A DNA stretch of 64,000 bases from Chiayiivirga flava (GTDB lineage Bacteria > Pseudomonadota > Gammaproteobacteria > Xanthomonadales > Xanthomonadaceae). Under the pieces are notes generated by a model. That model was not told the origin of the DNA and searched no databases. It was given only the letters and a program-made list of their open reading frames with translations. The stretch spans positions 1,050,864 to 1,114,863 of the forward strand of contig NZ_JACHHP010000001.1 in assembly GCF_014202825.1 (NCBI RefSeq). Reading direction: 5' to 3'. Positions 17,143 to 25,671 of this stretch are shown here, one piece after another. A program made the position numbers and the translations under genes. The stretch's first letter is position 1. Each line of letters opens with the position of its first letter.

Positions 17143-17572
17143 GGCCCCCTTCCGCCTGCGTTCGGCCGGTGGTAACCGGCCTCTCCCTTCCCCCGCTGCG
17201 CGGGAGAAGGAATGCTCCGGCGCACCCCATGGCTATCCCGAAACGATGCGCACTGCACCTGCCACCGCACATAGGGTTGCCACGGCAACTGCAATCGCAG
17301 GCGCAGATGTAGTTGCAGGCGCAGGCGCAGTCTCGATTGCGGTTGCGATTGCCAAGGCCACTGTTGCCATCATTGCTGCTACCACTACCACTACCACTGT
17401 CACTGCAAATGCGATTGCCACAGCCGCCGATCTTGCTGCCTCCGCCGCCGCCGCAGCAGCAGCGATGACGCCACAATGACGCAGCAACGACACCAGTCCG
17501 AGTCCTTCTCCCGCGCAGCGGGGGAAGGGAGAGGCCGGTTACCACCGGCCGAACGCAGGCGGAAGGGGGCGC
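17143..17572. repeat. REPIN-like long arms (locus 3) bracketing a low-complexity tract
   Basis: Two long-form arms in inverted orientation, about 17146-17215 and 17502-17572, both carry the nested palindrome GGCCGGTGGTAACCGGCC and the terminal CCCGCTGCGCGGG. Here the arms are about 290 bases apart instead of 40-70, and the space is filled by the hexamer-rich tract described separately. The right arm overlaps the 5' coding region of the DUF4105 gene. The 397-base interval after ybeX contains only these elements. Confidence 0.85.
17240..17475. repeat. Degenerate hexanucleotide / trinucleotide low-complexity tract
   Basis: About 230 bases made of drifting 3- and 6-base units: GCAGGC/GCAATC-type hexamers at 17287-17330, then GTTGCGATTGCC types, a short pure run CTACCACTACCACTACCACT near 17380-17399, then GCCGCCGCAGCAGCAG near 17450. 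All frames translate to low-complexity sequence (Ala/Val/Thr-rich in one frame, Cys/Asn/Arg-rich in another), so I do not call a gene here. It lies exactly between the two arms of an inverted repeat. Confidence 0.7.
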
Positions 17573-18747
17573 TCCTGCTCCTCATACTTCTGCTCGCCCT
17601 GCTCTGCACCACCGCCCTCGCCCAGGTCCCGCGCATCGGTGTCGTGACCATGGCCCCGGGCGAGGACTACTGGGCCCGCTTCGGCCACAACGCCATCCTC
17701 GTCGACGATCCTGCCGCCGGCACGCGCACCCTCTACAACTACGGCTACTTCGACTTCGAACAGCCCGGCTTCCTCACCCGCTTCCTGCGCGGCCGCATGC
17801 TCTACGAACTGGCCGCGCTGCCGATGGAGCAGGACCTGCGCGGCTACGAGATCGACGGCCGCGGCGTGATCCTGCAGTGGCTCGACGTCACCCCCGAACA
17901 GGCCTTCGCGTTGCGCGACTTCCTCGTCTGGAACGCGCTGCCGGAAAACAAGGACTACCACTACGACTATTTCCTGCAGAACTGCTCGACCAAGGTCCGC
18001 GACGCGCTCGACGACGCGCTCGGCGGCACGCTGAAGCGGCAATGGCAGGGCCGTTCGCACGGCTTCACCTACCGCAGCGAGGCGTTGCGGCTGTCGTCGA
18101 CGCTGCCGTGGCTCTATCTCGGCATCCACCTCGGGCTCGGACCGTTCGTCGACCGGCCGATGACGTGGTGGGACGAAGGCTACGTGCCCGGCCGCCTCGC
18201 CGACGCCCTGCGCGAAGCAAAGACTGCCGACGGCGGTCCGCTCGTGGTGCAGGAACTGCAACTGCTGCCGCAGCGCATCGCGCTGCCGCCGTCATCGCCG
18301 CCGGACTGGCGCTGGCGGTTCGCCTTCGCCGGGCTTGGACTCGCGCTGCTGTTCGGACTCGCGCTGCACCCGCGCGCGCCGCGTGCCGCACGCGTGGCCG
18401 GCGCCTCCGCGATCGGCGTGCTGTGGCTCGGGTTCGGCCTCGTCGGCCTCGGCCTGCTCGCGCTGTGGATCGCCACCGACCACAGCGCCGCATGGCAGAA
18501 CGAAAACGCGCTGCTCTTCAATCCGCTGTGCCTGCTGCTGCTTGCCGCCGTGCCCGCGCTCGCCCGCGGCGACGCACCGAGCCGCTGGCTCGCGCGCTTC
18601 GCCCTCGCCGTCGCGGCCTGCGCCTGCTTCGCGTTTTTCTTCAAGTTCCTGCCGTTCCGCATCCAGAGCACCGGCGACTGGATCGCGCTGCTGCTGCCGC
18701 TGCACCTGGTGCTTGCGCTTCGCCTGCGTCCCGCGCGACGCGCCTGA
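17476..18747 (+). CDS. DUF4105 membrane protein with repeat-derived N-terminus
   Basis: Membrane protein of 423 residues. After a hydrophobic signal-like segment (LLLLILLLALLCTTALAQ, about residues 33-50) comes the DUF4105 domain, seen as GEDYWARFGHNAILV, YNYGYFDFEQPGF and the Cys-containing YHYDYFLQNCSTKVRDAL, which resembles an Lnb/NlpC-type cysteine-protease core. From about residue 275 there are four or five more hydrophobic helices. The only start codon before the signal segment is ATG 17476. The roughly 25 residues between it and the hydrophobic core (SESFSRAAGEGRGRLPPAER) are translated from a palindromic repeat arm, so a repeat appears to supply the basic n-region. A non-ATG start closer to the core cannot be excluded. 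Function unknown. Confidence 0.85.
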   Translation: MTQQRHQSESFSRAAGEGRGRLPPAERRRKGALLLLILLLALLCTTALAQVPRIGVVTMAPGEDYWARFGHNAILVDDPAAGTRTLYNYGYFDFEQPGFLTRFLRGRMLYELAALPMEQDLRGYEIDGRGVILQWLDVTPEQAFALRDFLVWNALPENKDYHYDYFLQNCSTKVRDALDDALGGTLKRQWQGRSHGFTYRSEALRLSSTLPWLYLGIHLGLGPFVDRPMTWWDEGYVPGRLADALREAKTADGGPLVVQELQLLPQRIALPPSSPPDWRWRFAFAGLGLALLFGLALHPRAPRAARVAGASAIGVLWLGFGLVGLGLLALWIATDHSAAWQNENALLFNPLCLLLLAAVPALARGDAPSRWLARFALAVAACACFAFFFKFLPFRIQSTGDWIALLLPLHLVLALRLRPARRA

Positions 18748-18755
18748 CGCAACCA

Positions 18756-18771
18756 CCCCGCAAACGCGGGG
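18756..18771 (+). terminator. Short GC hairpin after the DUF4105 gene
   Basis: CCCCGC, loop AAAC, GCGGGG: a 6-bp stem 9 bases after the stop, without a U-run. It is a weak candidate for the transcript end of the ybeZ-ybeY-ybeX-DUF4105 series. Confidence 0.35.
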
Positions 18772-18829
18772 GTCACACCACCGCGTTAACACGCCACGCT
18801 ACGGATCACGTCCCCTGCCGAGATCCGCC

Positions 18830-20425
18830 ATGCGCCGTTTTCCCGTTCGCCGCACCCTCGCCGCCGCACTCTTCCTGGGCATTGCGGGCATCGCCTCCGC
18901 CCAGAGCGGCCCCGCGCTGAAATCCGCCACCTGGTGGGATCCGGCCGAAGCCGGCTGGGGCCTGTTCACCATCGACCAGGGCAACGTGCTGGCGCCCGGC
19001 TGGTTCACCTACGACGCCGACGGCGAGCCGACGTGGTTCCTCGTGCCGGGCGCGCTGCCGCAGCCGGACGGGTCGTGGAAGGGCGACATCCTGCGCTTCA
19101 CGGGCGTGCCGTTCGACCAGATCGCGGGCGCCGCGGCCGATCCGTCGACCAAGATCGGCGAGGCCACGCTGACCTTCGACGGCGACAAGAACCTCTCCTT
19201 CACCACCGCCATCGCCGGCACCACCAGCACGCGCAGCCTCACGCGCTTTCCATTCGGCGACAAGGACATCGTCTGTCGCGCGAGCACCGCCCCGCGCGCG
19301 TCGGCGAGCAATTATTCAGACCTGTGGTGGTCGCCGGCATCGAGTGGCTGGGGCGTGCACATCTCGCACGTGGGCGACAACGTGTTCGCCACCTGGTACA
19401 CCTACGATGCGGACGGCGAGGCGATCTTCCTCGTCGGCGCGGCGTCGAAGCAGGCCGACGGCAGCTACAGCGGCCCGCTCGTGCGTCAGCGCGACGGCAC
19501 GCCGTTCACCGACATCGACGGCACGCCGCCCTCGTCCGGCGCCGATGCCGTCGGCACGGTGACGCTGCGCTTCAGCGACGGGGAAAACGCGAGCTTCGGC
19601 TACACCATCGGCAACGTGACGCAGACCAAACCCATCACGCGCCTGCAGTTCGGCAACACTGCCAGCGTCTGCGCGGTGGAGCCGTACACCACCAGCAACC
19701 CGCCGCCGCAGGAACCGGGCGACGACGAGTGCTACCCGCCGCTCGCCGTGGGCGACCGCTACCGCGTGCGCGGCACCGACGGCAACGGCGGCAATGCCGG
19801 CGAAACCGATGCCGAAGTGGTCGGCACCGAAACCCGCAACGGCCGCCCGGTGTTCCGCGTGCGCTACACGCCGGTGGGACAGAACACCGAAGGCGAGGTG
19901 TTCGAGTTCATCGAGCAGACCGCCACCGAACGCATCCACTACGGCAGCGAAGGCTTCATTCCGGAAATCAACGCCGTCGGCACCACGCGCTTCGAGCCGC
20001 CCGTGCGCACGCCGCGCGCAACGCCGGTCGGCGCGCAGGGCCGGCTCGTGTACAAGGCGATCACCAACTACACCGCGATGGGCCAGGCCGTGACGAGCAC
20101 GATCGATTTCGACGAAACCTGGAAGCGCGTCGGCACGCAGACGCAGTCGAGCCCGGCCGGCACCTTCACCGATGCGTGCAAGTTCGAGACGACGCTGCTG
20201 TCGAAGGTGTCGATCACCACCGCGGGCGTCACCACGCGCACCGACATCGCCAGCGACGTGGTGCAGTGGTCGCATCCGTCGATCGGCGCGCTGCGCAGCG
20301 AGACCGACAGCACCACCTCGATCACGCTGACCGGCGTGCCGTTCCCGATTCCGCCGACGGTGACCGACACGCGCACCATCGGCGAGATCGTCAGCGCATC
20401 GATCGGCGGGCGCACCTTCCCGTAA
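18830..20425 (+). CDS. Secreted protein with two WW/GWG/YDADGE repeats
   Basis: Exported protein of 531 residues, no known function. A signal peptide (RRTLAAALFLGIAGIASAQ) covers residues 1-24. Two related units follow: residues about 31-145 (ATWWDPAEAGWGLFTIDQG ... WFTYDADGEPTWFLVPGA ... DGSWKGDILRFTG) and about 160-285 (DLWWSPASSGWGVHISHVG ... WYTYDADGEAIFLVGAAS ... DGSYSGPLVRQR). Each ends in a Cys-containing strand (IVCRAS, SVCAVE). A proline-rich linker leads to a C-terminal domain of about 230 residues (GDRYRVRGTDGNGG...) with no recognised motif. Similar repeats occur widely in exoproteins of Lysobacterales, from memory. Strong hairpins follow the gene, so it is probably monocistronic. 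Confidence 0.85.
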   Translation: MRRFPVRRTLAAALFLGIAGIASAQSGPALKSATWWDPAEAGWGLFTIDQGNVLAPGWFTYDADGEPTWFLVPGALPQPDGSWKGDILRFTGVPFDQIAGAAADPSTKIGEATLTFDGDKNLSFTTAIAGTTSTRSLTRFPFGDKDIVCRASTAPRASASNYSDLWWSPASSGWGVHISHVGDNVFATWYTYDADGEAIFLVGAASKQADGSYSGPLVRQRDGTPFTDIDGTPPSSGADAVGTVTLRFSDGENASFGYTIGNVTQTKPITRLQFGNTASVCAVEPYTTSNPPPQEPGDDECYPPLAVGDRYRVRGTDGNGGNAGETDAEVVGTETRNGRPVFRVRYTPVGQNTEGEVFEFIEQTATERIHYGSEGFIPEINAVGTTRFEPPVRTPRATPVGAQGRLVYKAITNYTAMGQAVTSTIDFDETWKRVGTQTQSSPAGTFTDACKFETTLLSKVSITTAGVTTRTDIASDVVQWSHPSIGALRSETDSTTSITLTGVPFPIPPTVTDTRTIGEIVSASIGGRTFP

Positions 20426-20437
20426 CGCGCCAGCCGC

Positions 20438-20462
20438 GGCGGGCGGCGCGACGCCGCCCGCC
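20438..20462 (+). terminator. 11-bp GC hairpin after the secreted-protein gene
   Basis: Perfect stem GGCGGGCGGCG / CGCCGCCCGCC (20438-20448 with 20452-20462) with a three-base loop, 12 bases after the stop. No U-run of its own; it stands just before a second hairpin that has one. Confidence 0.5.
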
Positions 20463-20475
20463 ACCGCTTACCCCA

Positions 20476-20523
20476 ACCGGCGACGCCGCGGACAGGAAGA
20501 ATCCGCGCGTCGCCGGTGCTTTT
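20476..20523 (+). terminator. Rho-independent terminator
   Basis: Stem of 15-16 bp with one bulged C: ACCGGCGACG-C-CGCGGA pairs with TCCGCG-CGTCGCCGGT, with a loop of 9 bases, followed directly by GCTTTT. It ends transcription before the CorA-type gene. Confidence 0.75.
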
Positions 20524-20611
20524 CGTGTCCGGCGCGCCCGATGCGGGCCGTCTGGCTCGCACCGGTCGCGGCAAAGGGTGAATAATCGGCGCATTCCCCG
20601 GACGCGCGCGC

Positions 20612-21604
20612 ATGACCGACACCCTCGCCCAGCCCATGGTCGTCAACTGCGTGGCCTACAACGCCGACGGCACGCGCCGCTGCGACGTGGCGCTCGACGA
20701 CATCAGCGACTTCCTCGCCGAACCCGAGGGTTTCGTCTGGATCGGCCTGCACGAGCCGGACACGGCGCTGATGGAAAAGCTGCAGGAGGAATTCGGCCTG
20801 CACGACCTGGCGATCGAGGATGCACTCAAGGCGCACCAGCGGCCGAAGATCGAGGTTTACGGCGACTCGCTGTTCATCGTGGTGCAGACCGCGCAGCTGG
20901 TGGACGGCGAGATCCGCTTCGGCGAGACCCACATCTTTCTCGGACCGCGGTACCTCGTGACGGTGCGCCACGGCGCGTCGCTCTCGTACGCGCCGGCGCG
21001 CGCGCGCTGCGAACGCGAGCCGGACTGCGTGACGGTGGGTCCGAGTTACGCGCTGTACGCGGTGCTCGATTTCATCGTCGACAACTTCCAGCCCATCGTG
21101 GCCTCGTTCCAGACCACGCTGCGGGAGCTCGAATCGGACATCTTCAAGGAGACCTTCGACCGCGCCACGATCCTGCGGCTGTACCGGCTCAAGCGCGAAC
21201 TGACCACGCTGCGGCTTGCCGTGGCGCCGCTGCAGGACATCCTCGCCCAGCTCGTGCGGCTGTACCCGAACCTGATCCACAAGGAGACCCGCCTGTACCT
21301 GCGCGACGTGTCCGACCATGCGATCCGCGTCAACGAATCCACCGACACCATGCGCGAGATGCTCACCGCCGCGCTGTCGGTGAATCTTGCACTGGTGACC
21401 GTGGCGCAGGGCGAAGTGGTCAAACGGCTCGCCGGCTGGGCGGCATTGCTGGCCGCGCCGACGCTGGTGGCGAGCTGGTACGGAATGAATTTCGTGCACA
21501 TGCCCGAACTCGACGATCGCTACGCGTATCCGATCGTCATCGCGGCCACCGTGGGCGTGGTGGCCGGGCTGTTCGTGGCACTGCGGCGCGCACGCTGGCT
21601 GTAG
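20612..21604 (+). CDS. CorA/ZntB-type divalent cation transporter
   Basis: Inner-membrane Mg2+/Co2+ or Zn2+ channel of 330 residues. The long N-terminal cytosolic domain (FVWIGLHEPDTALMEKLQEE ... AIEDALKAHQRPKIEVY) leads to a helical stalk and two C-terminal membrane helices. The ion-selectivity motif YGMNF lies at the end of the first, followed by the short periplasmic loop VHMPEL. Family length is 310-330. It stands alone: a terminator lies upstream, and the kinase gene begins 38 bases downstream. The motif does not separate Mg2+ from Zn2+ transport. Confidence 0.93.
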   Translation: MTDTLAQPMVVNCVAYNADGTRRCDVALDDISDFLAEPEGFVWIGLHEPDTALMEKLQEEFGLHDLAIEDALKAHQRPKIEVYGDSLFIVVQTAQLVDGEIRFGETHIFLGPRYLVTVRHGASLSYAPARARCEREPDCVTVGPSYALYAVLDFIVDNFQPIVASFQTTLRELESDIFKETFDRATILRLYRLKRELTTLRLAVAPLQDILAQLVRLYPNLIHKETRLYLRDVSDHAIRVNESTDTMREMLTAALSVNLALVTVAQGEVVKRLAGWAALLAAPTLVASWYGMNFVHMPELDDRYAYPIVIAATVGVVAGLFVALRRARWL

Positions 21605-21641
21605 CTGGCGCCCCGGCAGCCGTCAGGCATAAGCTGCCCGC

Positions 21642-23993
21642 ATGCCGATCGACCCGCACGCGTTCCAGACCGGCGGCGCGCTGCAGGGTGCGCTCGCCGC
21701 GTCGTTGCTGCGCCAGCGCGAGCGGGCCGCCGAACTCACGCCCGGCACGCGGGTGGGCGTGTACCGGGTCGAGCACGAACTCGGCCGCGGCGGCATGGCG
21801 ATCGTCTATCTCGCCGCGCGCGACGATGGCGAGTACGAGCAGCAGATCGCGCTCAAGTGGATGCTGCAGGCGCAACCGGACGACGCCGGCGCGGCCCTGT
21901 TCCGGCACGAACGCCAGGTCCTCGCGGACCTGCGTCATCCGCACATCGCGCGCCTGCTCGACGGCGGCCGGACCGCCGACGGCCGGCCGTGGTTCGCGAT
22001 GGAGTACATCGACGGCCAGCCGCTCGACCGCCACTGCGGCACGCACGCGCTGCCGCTGCGGCAGCGCCTGGCCCTGGTGCTGCAGGTCTGCGACGCGGTG
22101 GCGTTCGCGCATGCACGCGGAATGCTGCATCGGGACATCAAACCCTCGAACGTGCTGGTCGACGGCGAGGCCTGCGCCCGGCTGCTGGATTTCGGCATCG
22201 CGCAGATGCTCGGACAGGACGACGCGCCCGCGGCACGCGCCTACACGCCGGGATTCGCCAGTCCGGAACAGGTGCGCGGCGACATGCTCACGGTGGCATC
22301 GGACATCTTTCAGCTCGGTCGCCTGCTGGACGCGGTGCTCGACGCGGGCATGGACGCGTCCGCTGCCCCAGTGCGTTCCGCCGATCTTGCCGCGATCGTC
22401 GCACGCGCCACCGCGGACCGCGCCGACGCGCGCTACGCCACGGTCGAATCGTTCGCGGACGATCTGCGTGCGGTGCTCGAGCATCGTCCCGTCGCCGCAC
22501 GCGGTCGCGGACGTGCCTACGTGCTGTCGCGCACCCTGCGCCGGCATCGGCTGGCGGCCGCGGTGGCAGGCATCGCGGGCGTGGTGCTGATTGCTGCGGT
22601 GGCCGTCTTCGTGTGGCAGTTGCGCATCCAGCGCGACACGGCCGCGTACCAGGCCCGGGTCGCGACGTCGGTGCTCGCCTTCCTGCGCGCCGACCTGCTG
22701 TCCGCCGCCGATCCCGCCGCGGCGCCCGGGCGCGAGCTGAGCGTGCGCGAAGCCCTCGACATCGCCTCGACCGCCGCGGCCGCACGCTTTGCCGGCCTGC
22801 CGGCCGAAGAAGGCGCGATCCGCACCACGCTCTCCGATCTCTACCAGCAGCTCGGTCGCTACGACGATGCCGAACGCGAGGCTGCGCGTGCGCTCGCGCT
22901 TGCGCGTGCGCCCGGTGCGCGCGACGAGCAGCTCGCCGCGGCGCGCTGGTCGATGGCGAGTCTGCGCAACGCGCGCGGCGACTACGCCGGGTCGCAGTCG
23001 CTGTATGCGCAGGTGCTCGCCACGCTCGCCGACACGCACGGCACGGCATCGCGCGAATGGATCGCGGCACGCGGCGAACAGGCCGCCGCGTTGCACATGG
23101 CCGGCGACTACCGGGCCGCGGCGGACATCCATCGTGCCCTGCTCGACCGGGCCCGGGCACTGTTCGGCGACAACGATCTGCTCGCGCTCGAGGCGGCCGC
23201 CGCCCTCGCCGACGACCACACCCTGCTCGGCGAGCACCGCGAGGCGCTTGCCCTGCTCGATCCGGTGTACGCGCAGCGCAGCGCACAGCTGGGGCCGCTG
23301 CATCCACGCACGCTCGACACCGCGCATCGCATCGGCACGCTGCAGCGCCATCTCGGCGACCCGCAGACCGCGCTCGGATGGATCGCGCGCGCCGTCGACG
23401 GCCGCGTCTCGACGCTCGGCGCCACGCACCCGGACACCCTGCTCAGCGTCAACGAGCAGGCCACGGTGCTGCAGGAACTGCGCCGCTTCGACGAGGCCGA
23501 GCCGCTGTTCCGCAAGGTGCTCGATGCGCGCGTCGAACTGCTGGGCGAACGGCATCCGCGCACGCGCAACTCGATGAGCAATCTCGGCCTGCTGTACTCG
23601 CTGTGGGACAAACCCGAGCTGGCCGCGCCGCTGTACGAGCGCACGCTCGCGCTCGATCTGGCCGAAGGCAGCGGCGACCATCCCGACACCCTGGCACTGA
23701 TGCACAACATTGCCGGCCTGCAGCGCCGCCGCGGGCTGCTGGACGACGCCATCGCGATGCACGAGCGCGCCATCGCCAACGGCAGGCGCGTGCTCGGCAA
23801 CGACGCATGGCAGGTGGCGATGTTCCTGACCGGCTACGCCATCACGCTGCAGGCGGCGCGGCGGCACGACGATGCGCTCGCGCGCATGGACGAGGCCATC
23901 GCGCTGTTCGATCGCAGCGTCGGCCCCGACCACGCGCGCGCGCAACGCGCGCGCGCGATTCGCGCGGAACTGGCCGCCGCGCCCGTTCCCTGA
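21642..23993 (+). CDS. Membrane serine/threonine kinase with TPR C-terminus (second copy)
   Basis: Kinase of 783 residues with the same plan as the one at 4562-7231. Glycine loop ELGRGGMAIVYL (about residue 47), ATP lysine in IALKWML, HRDIKPSNVLV with catalytic Asp, DFGIAQML, and FASPEQVRGD replacing APE as SPE. The kinase core is shorter than usual: between SPEQ and the end (VLEHRPVAARGRG) the C-lobe is compact. A membrane helix at about 305-326 (VAGIAGVVLIAAVAVFVW) is followed by about 450 residues of TPR-like repeats (LGRYDDAEREAARALALA; HPRTRNSMSNLGLLY; HPDTLALMHNIAGL). It precedes a sigma-factor gene by 116 bases, the reverse order of the first module. Confidence 0.9.
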   Translation: MPIDPHAFQTGGALQGALAASLLRQRERAAELTPGTRVGVYRVEHELGRGGMAIVYLAARDDGEYEQQIALKWMLQAQPDDAGAALFRHERQVLADLRHPHIARLLDGGRTADGRPWFAMEYIDGQPLDRHCGTHALPLRQRLALVLQVCDAVAFAHARGMLHRDIKPSNVLVDGEACARLLDFGIAQMLGQDDAPAARAYTPGFASPEQVRGDMLTVASDIFQLGRLLDAVLDAGMDASAAPVRSADLAAIVARATADRADARYATVESFADDLRAVLEHRPVAARGRGRAYVLSRTLRRHRLAAAVAGIAGVVLIAAVAVFVWQLRIQRDTAAYQARVATSVLAFLRADLLSAADPAAAPGRELSVREALDIASTAAAARFAGLPAEEGAIRTTLSDLYQQLGRYDDAEREAARALALARAPGARDEQLAAARWSMASLRNARGDYAGSQSLYAQVLATLADTHGTASREWIAARGEQAAALHMAGDYRAAADIHRALLDRARALFGDNDLLALEAAAALADDHTLLGEHREALALLDPVYAQRSAQLGPLHPRTLDTAHRIGTLQRHLGDPQTALGWIARAVDGRVSTLGATHPDTLLSVNEQATVLQELRRFDEAEPLFRKVLDARVELLGERHPRTRNSMSNLGLLYSLWDKPELAAPLYERTLALDLAEGSGDHPDTLALMHNIAGLQRRRGLLDDAIAMHERAIANGRRVLGNDAWQVAMFLTGYAITLQAARRHDDALARMDEAIALFDRSVGPDHARAQRARAIRAELAAAPVP

Positions 23994-24109
23994 ACGGATC
24001 CGAACATTTCCGGTGAGAGGATCGGGCCTGACGCGGCAGCACTGGGGCGTAAGCGGACTGGCGCAGGCACTGGCCACTCGGTAGCATCGTCCATCCCCCC
24101 GCATCATCG

Positions 24110-24733
24110 ATGCCCCGGATGCCCGAGCTTTCCGTGTCTGCCCCTTCGCCGGTTGCCGACGAGCTGTTCGGCGCACTGGCGGAGCGTATCCGGAGCGGCG
24201 ACCGACTCGCCGAAACGGAACTTGTCGCCGTATTGGGTCGAGGGGTACGCATCATGCTCGAACGCCGAATCGCAGATCAGGAGCTGGCGCGCGATATCTT
24301 CCAGGACACCTTCGCTGTGGTTCTGACGCGCCTGCGCAGCTCCCCGCTGGATGCGCCCGAGCGCCTGCCTGCGTTCGCGCACCAGACCGCGACCAATCTC
24401 GCGCTCGGCGCGTTCCGGCGCGACAGCCGCCGGCGCACGCATGCCGACAGCGATGCACTCGACAACGTCCCCGATCCGGCCGGCAACCCGTATCTCGCGC
24501 TGTCGCGCGACCAGCAGCGCAGAGCCATCCACCGCCTGATCGCCGAGATGACCGTGCCGCGCGACCGCCAGCTGCTGCTGCGCTACTACCTCGACGAGGT
24601 CGACAAGGCGTCGTTGTGCGCAGAACTCGACCTGAGCCCCGACCATTTCGATCGGGTCCTGCATCGCGCCCGCGGTCGCCTGCGCGAGTTGCTGCTTGCC
24701 AACGGCGAACGCAGCTGGAGTGCGGACGAATGA
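24110..24733 (+). CDS. ECF-type RNA polymerase sigma factor
   Basis: Sigma-70 family protein of 207 residues. Region 2 is seen as RRIADQELARDIFQDTFAVVLTRLR and LPAFAHQTATNLALGAFRRD; region 4 as RDRQLLLRYYLDEVDKASLC, ELDLSPDHFDRVLHRARGRLRELL. ATG 24110 or ATG 24119 may be the start (MPRMPELS). The TGA overlaps the ATG of the next gene, for a single-pass membrane protein, as is typical of sigma/anti-sigma pairs. It is only distantly similar to the sigma factor at 7228-7788. Confidence 0.88.
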   Translation: MPRMPELSVSAPSPVADELFGALAERIRSGDRLAETELVAVLGRGVRIMLERRIADQELARDIFQDTFAVVLTRLRSSPLDAPERLPAFAHQTATNLALGAFRRDSRRRTHADSDALDNVPDPAGNPYLALSRDQQRRAIHRLIAEMTVPRDRQLLLRYYLDEVDKASLCAELDLSPDHFDRVLHRARGRLRELLLANGERSWSADE

Positions 24734-25413
24734 ACGCCACCGCGTCGAACGACAACGATCTGATCCGCGCCTATCTCGACAACGCACTGGACGATGCGGC
24801 ACTGACCGCCTTCGAGCTGCGCCTGCTGCAGGATCCTGCGCTGCAGGACCAGGTCGAGCTCGAGCAGGCGCTGCGCCACGGCCTGCGCGCGTACGGTCGC
24901 GACCTTCCGGTCACGACGCTCGCCCGCACCGCAAAAACACAACCGGGGGCGGCGCGCATCCCGTCGCGTCATCCGCTGCTCGCGCTGGCCGCGAGCTTCG
25001 TCGCCGGTGCGGTGATTCCTGCGCTGTTCGTGCTGAACATGCAGCATGGGACCGACCCTGGGTCCGAGTTCGCGCCGCGCGGAAACGTGCCGACCCTGCT
25101 GATCGATCCAGTCCGCAGCGCCAACGCCGATGTGGTGCTGGTGGTGGCGCCCAATTCGTCGCTGCTGCTGCTGCAGGTTCCGGTGTATCCGCAACATGCG
25201 AACGAGCGCTACTCGCTGCGCATCGAACGCGAGGATGGGGCTTCGGTGGCGGAGCTCGACGAGCTGGTGCCGGACGCGGACGATCTGATCAGTGCCTTGG
25301 TGCCTGCCTCCACCCTGCCGTCGGGGCGGTATCGGCTGGACCTGACCTCGCGCCACGACGGCACGGTGGGCGAGCAGCGGCGGATCGTGCTGCGGGTGAC
25401 GGCGATGGGGTGA
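24730..25413 (+). CDS. Single-pass membrane protein, probable anti-sigma factor
   Basis: 227 residues. The N-terminal 75 residues look like an anti-sigma helical domain without a zinc motif (DLIRAYLDNALDDAALTAFE, LRLLQDPALQDQVEL). One membrane helix at about residues 82-102 (LLALAASFVAGAVIPALFVL) follows, and then a periplasmic domain of about 120 residues with beta-rich spacing (ANADVVLVVAPNSSLLLLQV, RYSLRIEREDGASVAELDEL, LPSGRYRLDLTSRHDG). The start at 24730 overlaps the sigma stop as ATGA. The function is inferred from this coupling and topology, not from a family signature. Confidence 0.7.
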   Translation: MNATASNDNDLIRAYLDNALDDAALTAFELRLLQDPALQDQVELEQALRHGLRAYGRDLPVTTLARTAKTQPGAARIPSRHPLLALAASFVAGAVIPALFVLNMQHGTDPGSEFAPRGNVPTLLIDPVRSANADVVLVVAPNSSLLLLQVPVYPQHANERYSLRIEREDGASVAELDELVPDADDLISALVPASTLPSGRYRLDLTSRHDGTVGEQRRIVLRVTAMG

Positions 25414-25464
25414 GGCGGCGGGTGTTTCGCTGTCTGTCATGTCGCGGGGGCGTCCGAGGTGGCG

Positions 25465-25618
25465 CCCTCATCCGCCTGCCGGCACCTTCTCCCGCAGGGA
25501 GAAGGAGGCAGTGTCGGAACGTGTCGGCACTGCCGCAGCATCCGCGTCGCGTTCCTTCTCCCTGCGGGAGAAGGGTGAGGCGGCTACCGCCGGCCGAACG
25601 CAGGCGGATGAGGGCGCC
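25465..25618. repeat. REPIN-like inverted repeat pair (locus 4), convergent site
   Basis: Left arm about 25465-25510 (GCCCTCATCCGCCTGCCGGC, then CTTCTCCCGCAGGGAGAAGG) and right arm about 25552-25618, long form inverted. The outer ends GGCGCCCTCATCCGCCTG and CAGGCGGATGAGGGCGCC are exact complements. The 40-base spacer holds GGCAGTG...CACTGCC. It lies between the convergent anti-sigma-like gene and the response-regulator gene; the 258-base gap holds little else. Confidence 0.85.
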
Positions 25619-25671
25619 ACGTGACAGTCCACGAAATCCGCTCACCGCGCGGATGAGCGGCAAAAACGCCG

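Noticed and set aside
17075..17479. Plus-strand frame overlapping the ybeX stop as ATGA
   Set aside because: It reads only repeat arm and low-complexity tract. The overlap looks like coupling but there is no conserved protein content.
17233..17493. Minus-strand 86-residue Ala/Val-rich frame
   Set aside because: It arises from the degenerate hexamer tract; composition is pure low complexity and it lies between repeat arms.
1933..25618. Paired 46-base arms considered as a CRISPR array or insertion-sequence ends
   Set aside because: The arms are inverted, not direct, occur only in pairs with non-unique spacers, and enclose no transposase gene.
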